DNA of 64,000 nucleotides from Anaerococcus mediterraneensis (GCF_900128415.1 NZ_LT635772.1:1736001-1800000); one strand, 5' to 3'. Numbered from the stretch's first letter, positions 1 to 8,757 are shown. The notes: a model not told the origin generated them from the sequence alone. Numbers and translations: made by a program.

Positions 1-825
1 TAATGTTTTTATCTCTTCTTTTATTGTTTTTACAAGGTCGTTGTATTTTCTTATTTCTCTATTATAGTTTCCCTTGTCAGTTTCTATTCCCTTTCGTTCC
101 ATTGCACTTGCTGCTGATCCTAAATGGATTGTCGGTAGATAATCAGAATTTTGTCTTTTAAAACTCCTATGGTCTACTCTTTTTTCTATCTTGTTTTTAG
201 CTAGGTATCCGTTGCAAAGGTCTGAAAAATTTTCTCTCCATTTTTCTACATTGCCCTTATCGTTCCAGGTTGTTAGTTCTACTTTTCTTGTCTTTGGTTT
301 TCCATTTTTGTTTAATACTTTTTCTCCTTTTTCATCTAGGATATATTCTTTTTTTGACTTTGCTAAGAACTCTCCTTTTTCGTTTATAGGTCGCATTATA
401 GTCATGATATGACAATGGATATTTCCATTTTTATCTTGACTCTCATCATGAATTGCATAATCTACTATCATTCCTTGTGATGTTAGATTTTCTTTTATAA
501 ATCTTTCAACTAGGTTTTTATTTTCACTTAAAGTTAATTCTTTTGGTAGTCCTATTATGAATTGTCTTGCTAGTTGTGCATTAGAATTTTTTTCTGCCAT
601 TTCAACCTTATTCCATAAAGTCGACCTATCATTAAATTCTTTTGGTATATGATCAGGCAATATTATATTTTTTACTAATACTTTTTCTTTTCTCGTATAG
701 TCATGGGTTACTCCGTCCCATTCATTTTTTATTTTTTCTCCACTTATATATGCTGCACTTGCTACTGCACTTTTGCCTTTTCCTCTTGATATTATGTTTA
801 CTGAAAAATGAAAACTGTCTGCCAT
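1..825 (-). CDS. MobA/MobL family relaxase, N-terminal part (cut by left edge)
   Basis: The reading frame starts at an ATG ending at 825 and stays open for 275 codons to the window edge. The product begins MADSFHFSVNIISRGKGKSA, typical of MobA/MobL (MOBQ-type) relaxases that nick oriT and pilot the strand in transfer. An HCH metal-binding motif lies near residue 137, followed by the MRPI segment and a VDHRS motif. By eye it is roughly half identical over this region to the second relaxase at 16,703-18,163, so the two are homologues and not a recent duplication. It sits downstream of a predicted oriT and a DUF3847 gene, the same order as in the other copy. The C-terminus is outside the window. 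Confidence 0.9.
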   Translation of the reverse strand, partial: MADSFHFSVNIISRGKGKSAVASAAYISGEKIKNEWDGVTHDYTRKEKVLVKNIILPDHIPKEFNDRSTLWNKVEMAEKNSNAQLARQFIIGLPKELTLSENKNLVERFIKENLTSQGMIVDYAIHDESQDKNGNIHCHIMTIMRPINEKGEFLAKSKKEYILDEKGEKVLNKNGKPKTRKVELTTWNDKGNVEKWRENFSDLCNGYLAKNKIEKRVDHRSFKRQNSDYLPTIHLGSAASAMERKGIETDKGNYNREIRKYNDLVKTIKEEIKTL

Positions 826-924
826 TTTTATCACTTCCTTTCTTTTTTAGTTGTTTTAGGTGGAGGCTTAATAGATTTTTATATCCACTTTGTAAATGAG
901 CGTTTTGAAATGATAGAATAGAAA

Positions 925-987
925 AAGCCGACTACTGAATTAATTTTTGTTGTTTCACCCTTACGGGTACAGGCAGTTAGTCGGCTT
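925..987. terminator. Long stem-loop between oriT and relaxase
   Basis: The 10-base arms AAGCCGACTA (925-934) and TAGTCGGCTT (978-987) are perfectly complementary and enclose a smaller ACCC-TTAC-GGGT hairpin (957-968). It lies just upstream of the relaxase start, so it could attenuate relaxase transcription or be part of the oriT structure. The T-tract is poor, so a terminator role is uncertain. Confidence 0.5.
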
Positions 988-1010
988 AATTGTTTTGTTC
1001 ATTTCAAATT

Positions 1011-1060
1011 TTAAAAGTCAAGGGCGAGCCTTAGCGAGTTTATTTACCCTTGACTTTTAA
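1011..1060. repeat. Perfect 14-bp inverted repeat next to oriT
   Basis: TTAAAAGTCAAGGG at 1011-1024 is the exact reverse complement of 1047-1060, with a 22-base spacer. It lies about 45 bases from the predicted nic region and may be a relaxosome-protein site or a terminator-like hairpin. Confidence 0.7.
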
Positions 1061-1102
1061 AAAGCGAATGGTTGTTGGTCGCTGCAAGGGTTTGGTTCCG
1101 CA

Positions 1103-1153
1103 GCACGCAAGCACCCTTTAGGGTGTATAATTGCGCCCTTAGAAATCTAAGGG
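1103..1153 (+). other. Predicted origin of transfer (oriT), copy 1
   Basis: An inverted repeat CACCCT-TT-AGGGTG (1112-1125) is followed by TATAATTGCGCCCTT (1126-1140). This matches the MOBQ nic-region layout known from RSF1010/R1162: inverted repeat, short AT-rich spacer, then TGCG|CCCT. A second hairpin CCCTTAGA-AA-TCTAAGGG (1136-1153) covers the expected nick. The same layout is found beside the second relaxase at 18,361-18,404. Confidence 0.8.
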
Positions 1154-1186
1154 AGATTTAATTATTTACAAACCCCTTTATTTTTC

Positions 1187-1477
1187 TTAATTTCCTCTCA
1201 TTATTTTTAGTGTTTCTTTAAATTCTTTTGTTTTTGTTGCTTCTTCTATTAGGATTTTTATTTCTTCATCTGTTAGTTCTTCTGCATTTTCTATAAGGCT
1301 TTCTAAGATTGCTCCTCTTGTTATGAGCCTATGAGTTCTTTCTTTTCTTCTTTTCACTATGTCTTGTTTTAATATCTTTTTTTCTTGATTTTTTAGTTGC
1401 CTTAATCTTTCCTCTGTATCATCAATTTTATCTTTTATTTCTTTTGACTCTTGTCTTATTTGTTCTAATTTTTTCAT
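1187..1477 (-). CDS. DUF3847 mobilization-associated protein
   Basis: This is a 96-residue, highly charged, predicted coiled-coil protein (lysine/glutamate-rich first 55 residues, then RGAILESLIE and a helical tail). It resembles DUF3847 proteins, commonly encoded next to MobA/MobL relaxases; the exact role is unknown, and a relaxosome accessory role is an inference from position. It lies directly upstream of oriT and the relaxase on the same strand, as its paralogue does at 18,407-18,727. The start is an ATG preceded by AAGAAAGGATATAAGT, a good ribosome-binding site. Confidence 0.8.
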   Translation of the reverse strand: MKKLEQIRQESKEIKDKIDDTEERLRQLKNQEKKILKQDIVKRRKERTHRLITRGAILESLIENAEELTDEEIKILIEEATKTKEFKETLKIMRGN

Positions 1478-1497
1478 ACTTATATCCTTTCTTGTAA

Positions 1498-1537
1498 TAA
1501 AAAAACGACTAGATTTTTATTTCTAATCGTCTTTTTT
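1498..1537. terminator. Bidirectional terminator-like hairpin upstream of DUF3847
   Basis: The near-complementary arms ACGACTAGA (1505-1513) and TCTAATCGT (1522-1530) are flanked by A-runs on one side and T-runs on the other, so a U-tract follows the stem on either strand. It can end the ABC/VOC transcript arriving from the right. It also sits in the 5' region of the DUF3847 gene. Confidence 0.65.
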
Positions 1538-1814
1538 CTAAATGTTATACATTTCTATATTACATTTTAGTTTTACGTTTTCTATATATCTTTCCATGTA
1601 ATCCCAATCTGGAATGTTATAACTTTTTGTTTATCTTTTTTATCATATTTTTCTCACAAAGATAAAAGATGTAGGCTATTAGTAGATAAATTCTTCTGCC
1701 ATTTTTATTTATATTATTAGAGCCCCACTCAATTTTAAAGCCCATTTCTGTGATTTTTTTTGAAGCCTCTTGTAAATTATCAACTCTACATGATATATGA
1801 CTCAATTTTAACAT
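1538..1814 (-). pseudogene. VOC/glyoxalase-fold protein, frameshifted remnant
   Basis: An ATG with a GGAGATAG ribosome-binding site opens a frame reading MLKLSHISCRVDNLQEAS, the first beta-alpha unit of a VOC (glyoxalase/bleomycin-resistance superfold) protein. After the EWGS segment the sequence stops resembling the family and terminates after 65 residues. A different frame at 1538-1620 encodes a plausible C-terminal end (YNIPDWDYMERYIENVKLK) closed by a TAG. The central part appears deleted and the frame is broken. It starts 17 bases after the ABC transporter gene, so it was the last gene of that operon. Confidence 0.6.
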
Positions 1815-1830
1815 TTATTCTATCTCCGTA

Positions 1831-3576
1831 TTATATTTTCCAATTCTCTACTTTACCCCTGATTCTCATAAAACTTCTATATAGTCCCTCTTCTTCTATT
1901 AAATCTCTGTGTTTTCCTCTTTGAACAATTTCCCCATCGTCCAATACAAGTATTTGGTCTGCTTCCTCTATTGTTACAATTCTATGGGCAATAATAATTA
2001 CAGTTTTTCCTTTACTTAAATTAGATATGGCTCTTTGTATTAAATATTCATTTTCTGGATCTATGCTAGATGTCGCTTCATCTAATATGATTATAGGAGC
2101 ATCTTTTAGCATAGCCCTAGCTATAGATATTCTCTGTTTTTCTCCTCCTGATAAGGCTTCACCACCTTCACCAACAATTGTCTTATATCCATTTGGTAAT
2201 TTCATAATAAAGTCATGGCACTGAGCTTTTTTTGCTGCATTAATTACTTCTTCTTTGCTAGCACTAGGCTTTCCAAATTTTATATTATTTTCGATTGTAT
2301 CATTAAATAGATATACTTTTTGAAATACTGTGCTTATATTAGAAAGTAGACTGGATAAGGTTAAGTCCCTTATATCTACATCTCCAATTTTTATACTACC
2401 TTCCTTTACATCATAAAAACGTGAAATAAGATTACATATTGTCGTTTTACCTGAACCTGATGGGCCGACTATAGCTGTTATTGTTTTTTCTGGAATTTCA
2501 AAGGAAACATCTTTTATAATAGGTGTCTTATCGTATGAAAAACTTACTCTATCAAAGATAATATTATGATTTTTTAAGGGCAAATCTTTTCCTTTTTCAT
2601 CTAAAAAGTCTACACTCTCCATTTTGTCCAAATTATCCAATGTTTTATCCAAAATCTCTAACACATGGGTTGCCGAGTTTACATTTTCTACAGAAGCAAA
2701 CATAATAAAGGAAAATATAAACACAGCAATCATAATAGGCATTTCTATTTGAGCCTTTATAGTCATAATTCCAGCAAATATAACAATTAAAATTGATGCT
2801 AGTTTCAACGAAAATAGATGTAAGCAGTTGAAGGGTGTGTACTGACTTTCAATTTTAATATTAGTCTGTTTGCTACTTAAAATAGCCTCATTAAAATTCT
2901 TAAGACTAGCATCATCTTTATTAAAAGCCCTAATTGTTGGAAGTCCCATTACAAGCTCCATTGTGGATTCCACCAAATTATTTTGAGCCTTATGGTAAGG
3001 AATAGAGTTTTTTTCAGAAAACCTGCCAAGCAGTGCTAGGAATATATATGAAGTCAATACCCCCGAAACAGCTATTATCGCTAATTTCCAAGACAAAAAG
3101 GAGATACTAAGTATCATGACAGCTGCCATTATATAGCCATTAATCACAATATCTATCATTTTCATGGCATAATTTTCAAAAAAAGATAATTCCGTAGTCA
3201 CAGCACTAGTAAGTTCTCCTGGGTTGTTTTCTTGAAAAAATCCAAGTGCTACTCTTTTTAGTATATCACCGATTTGAATTCTTTGGTCAGCGGTTACTTC
3301 ATAGCCTATACTTTCTTGATTTACAGCCTTAAGGTAGGAGGTGGCATATCTACCCAGAACAAATATAATCATTAATATTGTAACTATAAGTATTTCTTTC
3401 TTCCCATAATTACCTTTATCAAAATAGTTCTTAAGAATGAGGTTGAATACGTATACCGATAACATAATAGGCATAGAAATAAAAACAGAGTTTAAAAATG
3501 AATAGACAAAACCTTTTCTCATTCTTTTTTTATATTTTTTGGCCCATTTTAAAATTCTACCTGTAGTTTTAAACAT
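1831..3576 (-). CDS. ABC half-transporter (permease-ATPase), YbtQ/IrtB-like
   Basis: This 581-residue protein has an N-terminal exporter-type transmembrane domain of about six helices (residues 20-320). The nucleotide-binding domain has Walker A GPSGSGKTT near residue 372, signature LSGGEKQR near 475 and Walker B IIILDEATSS. It overlaps the preceding half-transporter by 8 bases, so the pair probably forms a heterodimer. Exporter-fold pairs such as YbtPQ and IrtAB import iron-siderophore complexes. Linkage to an ECF transporter and a Fur box supports such a role here, but general drug export cannot be excluded from sequence alone. A GGAGGAGAG ribosome-binding site supports the start. Confidence 0.85.
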   Translation of the reverse strand: MFKTTGRILKWAKKYKKRMRKGFVYSFLNSVFISMPIMLSVYVFNLILKNYFDKGNYGKKEILIVTILMIIFVLGRYATSYLKAVNQESIGYEVTADQRIQIGDILKRVALGFFQENNPGELTSAVTTELSFFENYAMKMIDIVINGYIMAAVMILSISFLSWKLAIIAVSGVLTSYIFLALLGRFSEKNSIPYHKAQNNLVESTMELVMGLPTIRAFNKDDASLKNFNEAILSSKQTNIKIESQYTPFNCLHLFSLKLASILIVIFAGIMTIKAQIEMPIMIAVFIFSFIMFASVENVNSATHVLEILDKTLDNLDKMESVDFLDEKGKDLPLKNHNIIFDRVSFSYDKTPIIKDVSFEIPEKTITAIVGPSGSGKTTICNLISRFYDVKEGSIKIGDVDIRDLTLSSLLSNISTVFQKVYLFNDTIENNIKFGKPSASKEEVINAAKKAQCHDFIMKLPNGYKTIVGEGGEALSGGEKQRISIARAMLKDAPIIILDEATSSIDPENEYLIQRAISNLSKGKTVIIIAHRIVTIEEADQILVLDDGEIVQRGKHRDLIEEEGLYRSFMRIRGKVENWKI

Positions 3577-5335
3577 AGCTCTCTCCTCCTGTATTAAAAA
3601 CAGTAGACTTTGTTTTTGCTCCTATATGGGATAACCACATATCTTTATATAGGCTAGATCGTTTAAGAAGTTCGTCATGACTTCCTACGTCTAATATTTT
3701 CTTGTTGTTTAACAAAACTATTTTATTTGCATCTTTTACAGTAGACAATCGATGAGCTACTACTATCAATGTTTTGTTTTTTGTTAAAAGTTTAATTGCT
3801 TCTTGTATTTTTTCTTCATTGTCTGGATCTATAAATGCTGTAGCTTCATCAAGTAGGATTATAGGTGAATCCTTTAACATCATTCGAGCTATAGAAAGTC
3901 TTTGCCTTTGTCCTCCCGATAGTTTACTTCCAAGGCTTCCTACATTTGAATTGTATCCATCTTCAAGTTCCATAATAAAATCATGACAAGCGCAGATTTT
4001 TGACACCTCTATTACTTCTTCATCACTTGCATTAGAATTTCCCATTCGTATGTTTTCCATGATGCTTTCGTTAAATAAGAAGTTATCCTGAGATACATAG
4101 CCAAGCAAATCATTAAGCTGTTTCAAAGGTATATTTTTGATATTTTTCCCACCTATTGTTATTTCGCCTTTATCTATATCCCAATATCTTAAAATAAGTT
4201 TAACAATAGTGGATTTTCCTGATCCAGACGGTCCAACAATGGCTGTAAAAGAATTTTCAGCTATATCTAAGTTTATGTTATCTAAGACTGTATTTTCATC
4301 ATCATAAGAAAAAGATACATCTTTAAATTTTATGTTCATTGTATCTACATCAACTTCTCTATCAGTGGAAATAAGGTTGGGTATTTGTAAAATTTCATTT
4401 ATATCCTTTATTGCATATTCTATACTTTTTAACAGATTTACATAGTTTGTAAACTGTGTAAGAGGACTAACTATCCCTAGGGAAAGCATTAAGCATATGC
4501 AAAAGTCAGCTGGAGTTAAAGATCCTTTTAAATATAAAATCATTCCTACTGGTAAGGTCCCTAGAAATGTTGATGGTAACACAGAGCTTGCAAAATTCAT
4601 AATATTCCATGTTGATTTAAACCAATTTAAAGTATGTTCCTTATATCCATTTACAGCGTCCTTATATTTCTGGTAGGATTGGCTATCCTGATTAAAGGTT
4701 TTTATTACTTCAATACCACTAATGTATTCTACAATCGTAGAATTCATGTATTTATTTGACTTCATCTGAGCCTCATAAAGTTCATTAAAGTTACCCATGA
4801 GTTTTTTATATGAAATTAGAGCCAAAGGAACCGTAAGAAGCATCGCCAGTGTCATTTCCCAACTTATGAATAACATGAAGATTGCAATAGCCACTGATAA
4901 AAATAAAGCAGATATACATTCTGGTATGATATGGGCGAGAGGCAGTTCAATTGTTTCAACCCTATCTACAATAATCGACTTATACTCCCCTATTGTCTTT
5001 TTTGACGCATTTCCCATAGAAATATTAAGTAATTTTTCACCTAATCTTTCTCGAATACTTCTTAAAATTGTATAAGCAGATATATGTGATAATGATGTTG
5101 ATATTCCATGACAAATATATCTTACGACATAGGATATGATTGCAATAGCTCCATAATATACGACATATTCTATATTTGCCTTATGCTCCATAAATGCTAT
5201 AATTAGCCTATATACCGCCCAATAAGGTATGATACTAGAAAACACACCAATAATTGCCATAATTACTGACAAAATTAACTTATCTTTGCAATTCGATGCA
5301 AATTCAAAAATTGTTTTTATCCAATTATTATTCAA
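3569..5335 (-). CDS. ABC half-transporter (permease-ATPase), YbtP/IrtA-like
   Basis: This half-transporter of about 588 residues has a six-helix membrane domain followed by an ATPase domain with GPSGSGKST near residue 368, LSGGQRQR near 470 and IILLDEATAFID. It is the partner of the gene that overlaps its 3' end. The chosen start is a TTG ending at 5335 because GGTGG lies six bases upstream; an in-frame ATG 12 bases further up has no spaced ribosome-binding site. About 125 bases separate it from the ECF ATPase gene upstream, so it may be co-transcribed. Substrate is unknown; iron-chelate import is inferred from context. Confidence 0.85.
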   Translation of the reverse strand: MNNNWIKTIFEFASNCKDKLILSVIMAIIGVFSSIIPYWAVYRLIIAFMEHKANIEYVVYYGAIAIISYVVRYICHGISTSLSHISAYTILRSIRERLGEKLLNISMGNASKKTIGEYKSIIVDRVETIELPLAHIIPECISALFLSVAIAIFMLFISWEMTLAMLLTVPLALISYKKLMGNFNELYEAQMKSNKYMNSTIVEYISGIEVIKTFNQDSQSYQKYKDAVNGYKEHTLNWFKSTWNIMNFASSVLPSTFLGTLPVGMILYLKGSLTPADFCICLMLSLGIVSPLTQFTNYVNLLKSIEYAIKDINEILQIPNLISTDREVDVDTMNIKFKDVSFSYDDENTVLDNINLDIAENSFTAIVGPSGSGKSTIVKLILRYWDIDKGEITIGGKNIKNIPLKQLNDLLGYVSQDNFLFNESIMENIRMGNSNASDEEVIEVSKICACHDFIMELEDGYNSNVGSLGSKLSGGQRQRLSIARMMLKDSPIILLDEATAFIDPDNEEKIQEAIKLLTKNKTLIVVAHRLSTVKDANKIVLLNNKKILDVGSHDELLKRSSLYKDMWLSHIGAKTKSTVFNTGGESYV

Positions 5336-5460
5336 CAGAACCACCATCCTATTCTATTTATTAATACTCCTATATTGTTTCACCATGTAACTAGTCCTAC
5401 TTTATTTTTAATATATTTTAATATATTAAAAATAATATTAAATTATACTTTTATAGCCTT

Positions 5461-6924
5461 TTATATTTGATTATCACAAAAATAATCCTTTAATTTCTCA
5501 TTTCCCTTATTGTTTAAAAAATAGGAGTCTTTAATTTCTCCATCTTCTAGATGTATAACATAATCACAAGTTTCTAAAATCAGCTCATAATCATGAGTTA
5601 CAATAATTTTAGTTACATCGTCTGAAAGTTCCTTTACAAAATTTGAAAACTCAAGCATATTGTCCCTATCAAGTCCTGAAGTAGGCTCATCAAAGATTAA
5701 AATTTCCCTTTTAGAGACTAATGCTGTAATTATAGCAAGTCTTTGTTTTTCTCCTCCTGATAAAGTCATAGGATGGGAATCAAATTTACTCTTTAAATTA
5801 AATTTATCCAATATTTCATTTATCTTACTATCATCAATTTTATCAGTTGAAATTCGTATCTCCTCATTTACGCTTTCCGTAAATAGTTGATGATTAACGT
5901 CTTGCATTACTAAAAATGACTTTTTAAGCATTTCTTTATTTGTATGTGTTTTCCCATCAATCACAGTTTTTCCATTAAACTTTCTTTCTAAACCGCATAG
6001 ACACCTTGAAAAAGTGGTTTTCCCTGAGCCATTATTGCCAATTATTGCAATTGTATGATTTTTGGGAATTACACAATTTGTTATATTTAAAATTTGTTTA
6101 TCCTTATTATAAGAAAAGAAAAAGTTTTCGATGCTAATAAAATTTTTACCAACTCTAGTTTTATTTTTATTTCCTTTGCACATTATAATGTTTCTTGTTC
6201 TTAATCCTAATGTCTCATAATCAGGTTCATTAATATTTTTAAAGGAAATAGCTGAATAAGTTTTCTTAACCTCTCCATTTTCTAAAAAAATCACTTCATC
6301 TATCAAATCCATCAAATAATAAATTCTATGCTCAGCTATAATTATTGTTTTATTTTGTTTTTTCCAATATTTGATAACTTCACTTAGTTTTTTTATAGCA
6401 CATTTATCTAGATTAGACGAAGGCTCATCCATTACAATAATATCTGGATTGCTTACTGCTAGTGAAGCACATGCTATTAACTGTTTTTCTCCTCCTGATA
6501 AATTAAATATATTTTTATCTAATAGGTGGTCTATTTTGAATTTGGCAATTACATTTTCTAAATTTTTACATATTGTTTTTTTATCAACTCCCTGATTTTC
6601 TAAGTTAAATACTAATTCACTAGTTGTATCTATATTGTAAAACTGGCTTCTGGGATTTTGAAATACAGTACCTACTTTTTTTGATAATTCATACATAGGA
6701 ATATTCTCCATATTTTCGCCATATATTTTACATTCCCCATGAAGATCGCCTTTATAAAAAATAGGAATTAAGCGATTTATAGTTCTTATAATTGAAGTTT
6801 TCCCGCAACCACTTTTCCCGCACAAAAGGTAAACTTTTCCTTTTTCAAAATCTAAATTGATATTTTTGATAGCATCTACTTTATCATTTTGGTATTTGAA
6901 ACTTACATCATCTAACTTAATCAT
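5461..6924 (-). CDS. Energy-coupling factor (ECF) ATPase, two fused nucleotide-binding domains
   Basis: The 487-residue protein contains two complete ABC ATPase domains in tandem. The first has GKSGCGKTS near residue 35 and LSGGEKQL with MDEPSSNLD; the second has GNNGSGKTT near residue 295 and LSGGEKQR with FDEPTSGLD. This is the fused EcfA arrangement that powers group II ECF importers. Its start codon overlaps the EcfT stop by four bases (translational coupling). With EcfT and the S component it should form a complete importer. A few helices link the domains around residues 225-265. Confidence 0.9.
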   Translation of the reverse strand: MIKLDDVSFKYQNDKVDAIKNINLDFEKGKVYLLCGKSGCGKTSIIRTINRLIPIFYKGDLHGECKIYGENMENIPMYELSKKVGTVFQNPRSQFYNIDTTSELVFNLENQGVDKKTICKNLENVIAKFKIDHLLDKNIFNLSGGEKQLIACASLAVSNPDIIVMDEPSSNLDKCAIKKLSEVIKYWKKQNKTIIIAEHRIYYLMDLIDEVIFLENGEVKKTYSAISFKNINEPDYETLGLRTRNIIMCKGNKNKTRVGKNFISIENFFFSYNKDKQILNITNCVIPKNHTIAIIGNNGSGKTTFSRCLCGLERKFNGKTVIDGKTHTNKEMLKKSFLVMQDVNHQLFTESVNEEIRISTDKIDDSKINEILDKFNLKSKFDSHPMTLSGGEKQRLAIITALVSKREILIFDEPTSGLDRDNMLEFSNFVKELSDDVTKIIVTHDYELILETCDYVIHLEDGEIKDSYFLNNKGNEKLKDYFCDNQI

Positions 6925-7634
6925 AGCTTCACCTTATCAAAGAAATAAATAGCCCAACATAATATACAGGCAGTTATAATGACTACATCTAAAAACTTAA
7001 TCTTTATATCAAAATAATTAGTTCTTTTTATTGGATTATCAATTCCACGAGTCAATGAAGCTGCTATTAACTCATCACCTATTGTAATAGTTGATACTAT
7101 AAATGGAATAATTCTATACTCAAACATTTTTGCAGGACCATTTTTCCATGAAATAGCTCTCATAATCATCGCATCTTGGATATAAGAATATTCTTCTTTC
7201 ATTGTTGGGAACATACGCAATAATACAGAAAATGGTACAATTAGCGTTTTAGGAATTTTTAATTTCTCCATGGCTAAAATAAATTCACTGACCTTTGTTG
7301 TAACAAATAAATAATATGCCATTATAAAACCTGGTAACATATGCGTAAATATTCCTACCATAGCACCTAATATGAAATTCAATGTTCCTTTAATATTATT
7401 ACTTAAATTACTATCTATAAAAAATAGCAAACTATATAAAAAAAGTAACTTTACAAAAAGTGTTACCTTACCATCAATAAATAGCAAGACTATGGGGGTC
7501 AGTGACAAAAATATTCTCACATAGAACATATTGCCCTGAGTCCCTCCACTAACTAAAATGGTACTAATAGTAAGCACCAATAAAATTTTTGTCCTTGGAT
7601 CTAATTGAAATATTTTTTTTTGATTGATATTCAT
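6921..7634 (-). CDS. ECF transporter transmembrane protein EcfT (CbiQ-like)
   Basis: The 237-residue membrane protein has about five hydrophobic segments and the two EcfT-type coupling motifs: an A-R-[AS] helix in MIMRAISWKNG and a second one in AASLTRGIDNP. These contact the ATPase subunits in ECF complexes. It lies five bases after the S-component gene and overlaps the ATPase gene, so the three are one transcription unit. Confidence 0.9.
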   Translation of the reverse strand: MNINQKKIFQLDPRTKILLVLTISTILVSGGTQGNMFYVRIFLSLTPIVLLFIDGKVTLFVKLLFLYSLLFFIDSNLSNNIKGTLNFILGAMVGIFTHMLPGFIMAYYLFVTTKVSEFILAMEKLKIPKTLIVPFSVLLRMFPTMKEEYSYIQDAMIMRAISWKNGPAKMFEYRIIPFIVSTITIGDELIAASLTRGIDNPIKRTNYFDIKIKFLDVVIITACILCWAIYFFDKVKL

Positions 7635-7638
7635 AATT

Positions 7639-8220
7639 TTATTTTATTCCAATTCTCATGAAATGTTTCTTAAATATGCGCACACCTAATTTTGCTCCGA
7701 TGAGTCCTGAAATGAAAGTAATAATAATTATAACTGGTAATGTCCATGTTGGGGTTAGAGACATTAAAGTATCTACATAATCTTTTCCATAAGTTTCTAA
7801 TTGAGAAGCAAAAAAATTTGCTCTATCTATATACATTCTTAAGCTAAACCCTACACTCCATAAGGAAAAAATTGCATAGCCCAATATTGATCTTTTTAAA
7901 TCTTTATATCCTCCTGATTTCATAACTAAATCAGCCAATAGACCAAAAACAATCCCAAATAAAAGTACAATTACCCCACTCCCCATAAGGGAAAATACTA
8001 ATCCTGATAAAACTCCCATTAATGATACCATTCCAAATTTATCTACTTTTGAAATATATAAGATACATGGTATTGCGCCAAATATAGCCATTACCCCTCC
8101 TAAGAAAGGAATAATGATTGGTAAATATCCCAACATCATAGACGCAAATATTACTACTAAATATAAAGCAGTAAATATTCCAACTGTCATTAAATCTTTA
8201 ACTTGTAATTTTTTATTCAT
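7639..8220 (-). CDS. ECF transporter S component, MptD/TIGR02185-like
   Basis: The 193-residue protein is almost entirely hydrophobic, with about five to six membrane segments, begins MNKKLQVKDLMTVGIFTALY and ends with basic residues. It matches the MptD/Trep_Strep type of substrate-binding S component in size and pattern. The S component sets specificity; the substrate of this family is not known to me. It is the first intact gene of the operon, preceded by AAAGGATTGAAG. The operon context and a Fur box suggest an iron-related ligand. Confidence 0.8.
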   Translation of the reverse strand: MNKKLQVKDLMTVGIFTALYLVVIFASMMLGYLPIIIPFLGGVMAIFGAIPCILYISKVDKFGMVSLMGVLSGLVFSLMGSGVIVLLFGIVFGLLADLVMKSGGYKDLKRSILGYAIFSLWSVGFSLRMYIDRANFFASQLETYGKDYVDTLMSLTPTWTLPVIIIITFISGLIGAKLGVRIFKKHFMRIGIK

Positions 8221-8250
8221 TTTTTCTTCAATCCTTTCACAATAATAAAT

Positions 8251-8598
8251 TTAACCCGATTTTTCAGAATGGTTTAAATCAAAGAGCTTATAGCATGCTT
8301 TCTCTAAACCATCAATTCTTCTTTTCCTCAAATTTGTTTCAATCGTATATCCCAATACATGTGAAAATATCGTTGAAACAAAATAAAATATCGCTCCACT
8401 TCTTAATGCAAAGACTGATTTTAATGATATGCACTCTGCACCAGATAAATCTGCACGGATAATTAAGTTGTCTAAAAATCTGTAGATTAAATAATATCCA
8501 TATACTGTAAGTGCAGCAGATATAACAGAAAAAACTATGGAGAAAACCCCAAGATATTTTATCCTCTACATAAGCAAATAGTTTTTATAAATCTTCAT
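8251..8598 (-). pseudogene. Truncated ABC half-transporter remnant (N-terminal membrane segment)
   Basis: One frame from an ATG ending at 8598 (with an AAAGGCGG ribosome-binding site) to a TAA at 8251 encodes about 115 residues resembling the N-terminus of an exporter-type ABC protein: YLGVFSIVFSVISAALTVYG, a second membrane helix, then GLEKACYKLFDLN, the segment that normally leads into the coupling helix region. An in-frame TAG interrupts it at codon 11 and the whole ATPase part is missing. It is the first cistron of the ECF operon and unlikely to be functional. Neither intact half-transporter is an obvious recent duplicate of it. Confidence 0.7.
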
Positions 8599-8647
8599 AA
8601 TCATCCGCCTTTCTTTAATATCCCTTTTAGATATAAGTTCGCTTAGT

Positions 8648-8662
8648 TGATAATAAATATCA
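8648..8662. promoter_or_regulatory. Predicted Fur box
   Basis: TGATAATAAATATCA matches the Bacillus Fur 7-1-7 consensus TGATAATNATTATCA at every position but one. It lies in the divergent region between the AraC regulator and the ECF/ABC operon, just upstream of the regulator's -35 and downstream of a leftward -10-like TATAAT (8673-8678). Bound Fur would be positioned to repress both directions in iron-replete cells. Confidence 0.7.
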
Positions 8663-8691
8663 TTGCATTTTTATTATACATCAGTTATAAT
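8663..8691 (+). promoter_or_regulatory. Promoter of the AraC-family regulator
   Basis: TTGCAT (8663-8668) and TATAAT (8686-8691) are spaced by 17 bases and point to the regulator gene, leaving a leader of about 60 bases. A leftward TATAAT on the other strand at 8673-8678 overlaps it, so the divergent promoters interleave. Confidence 0.6.
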
Positions 8692-8757
8692 TACTAATAC
8701 AATAGCTTGTTGAATTTAAGGCTAAATGGAATATTGTCTAAAAGGGATAGGTGTGTT

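Noticed and set aside
642..899. An 85-codon plus-strand frame over the relaxase start
   Set aside because: It is the antisense of the conserved MobA/MobL N-terminus.
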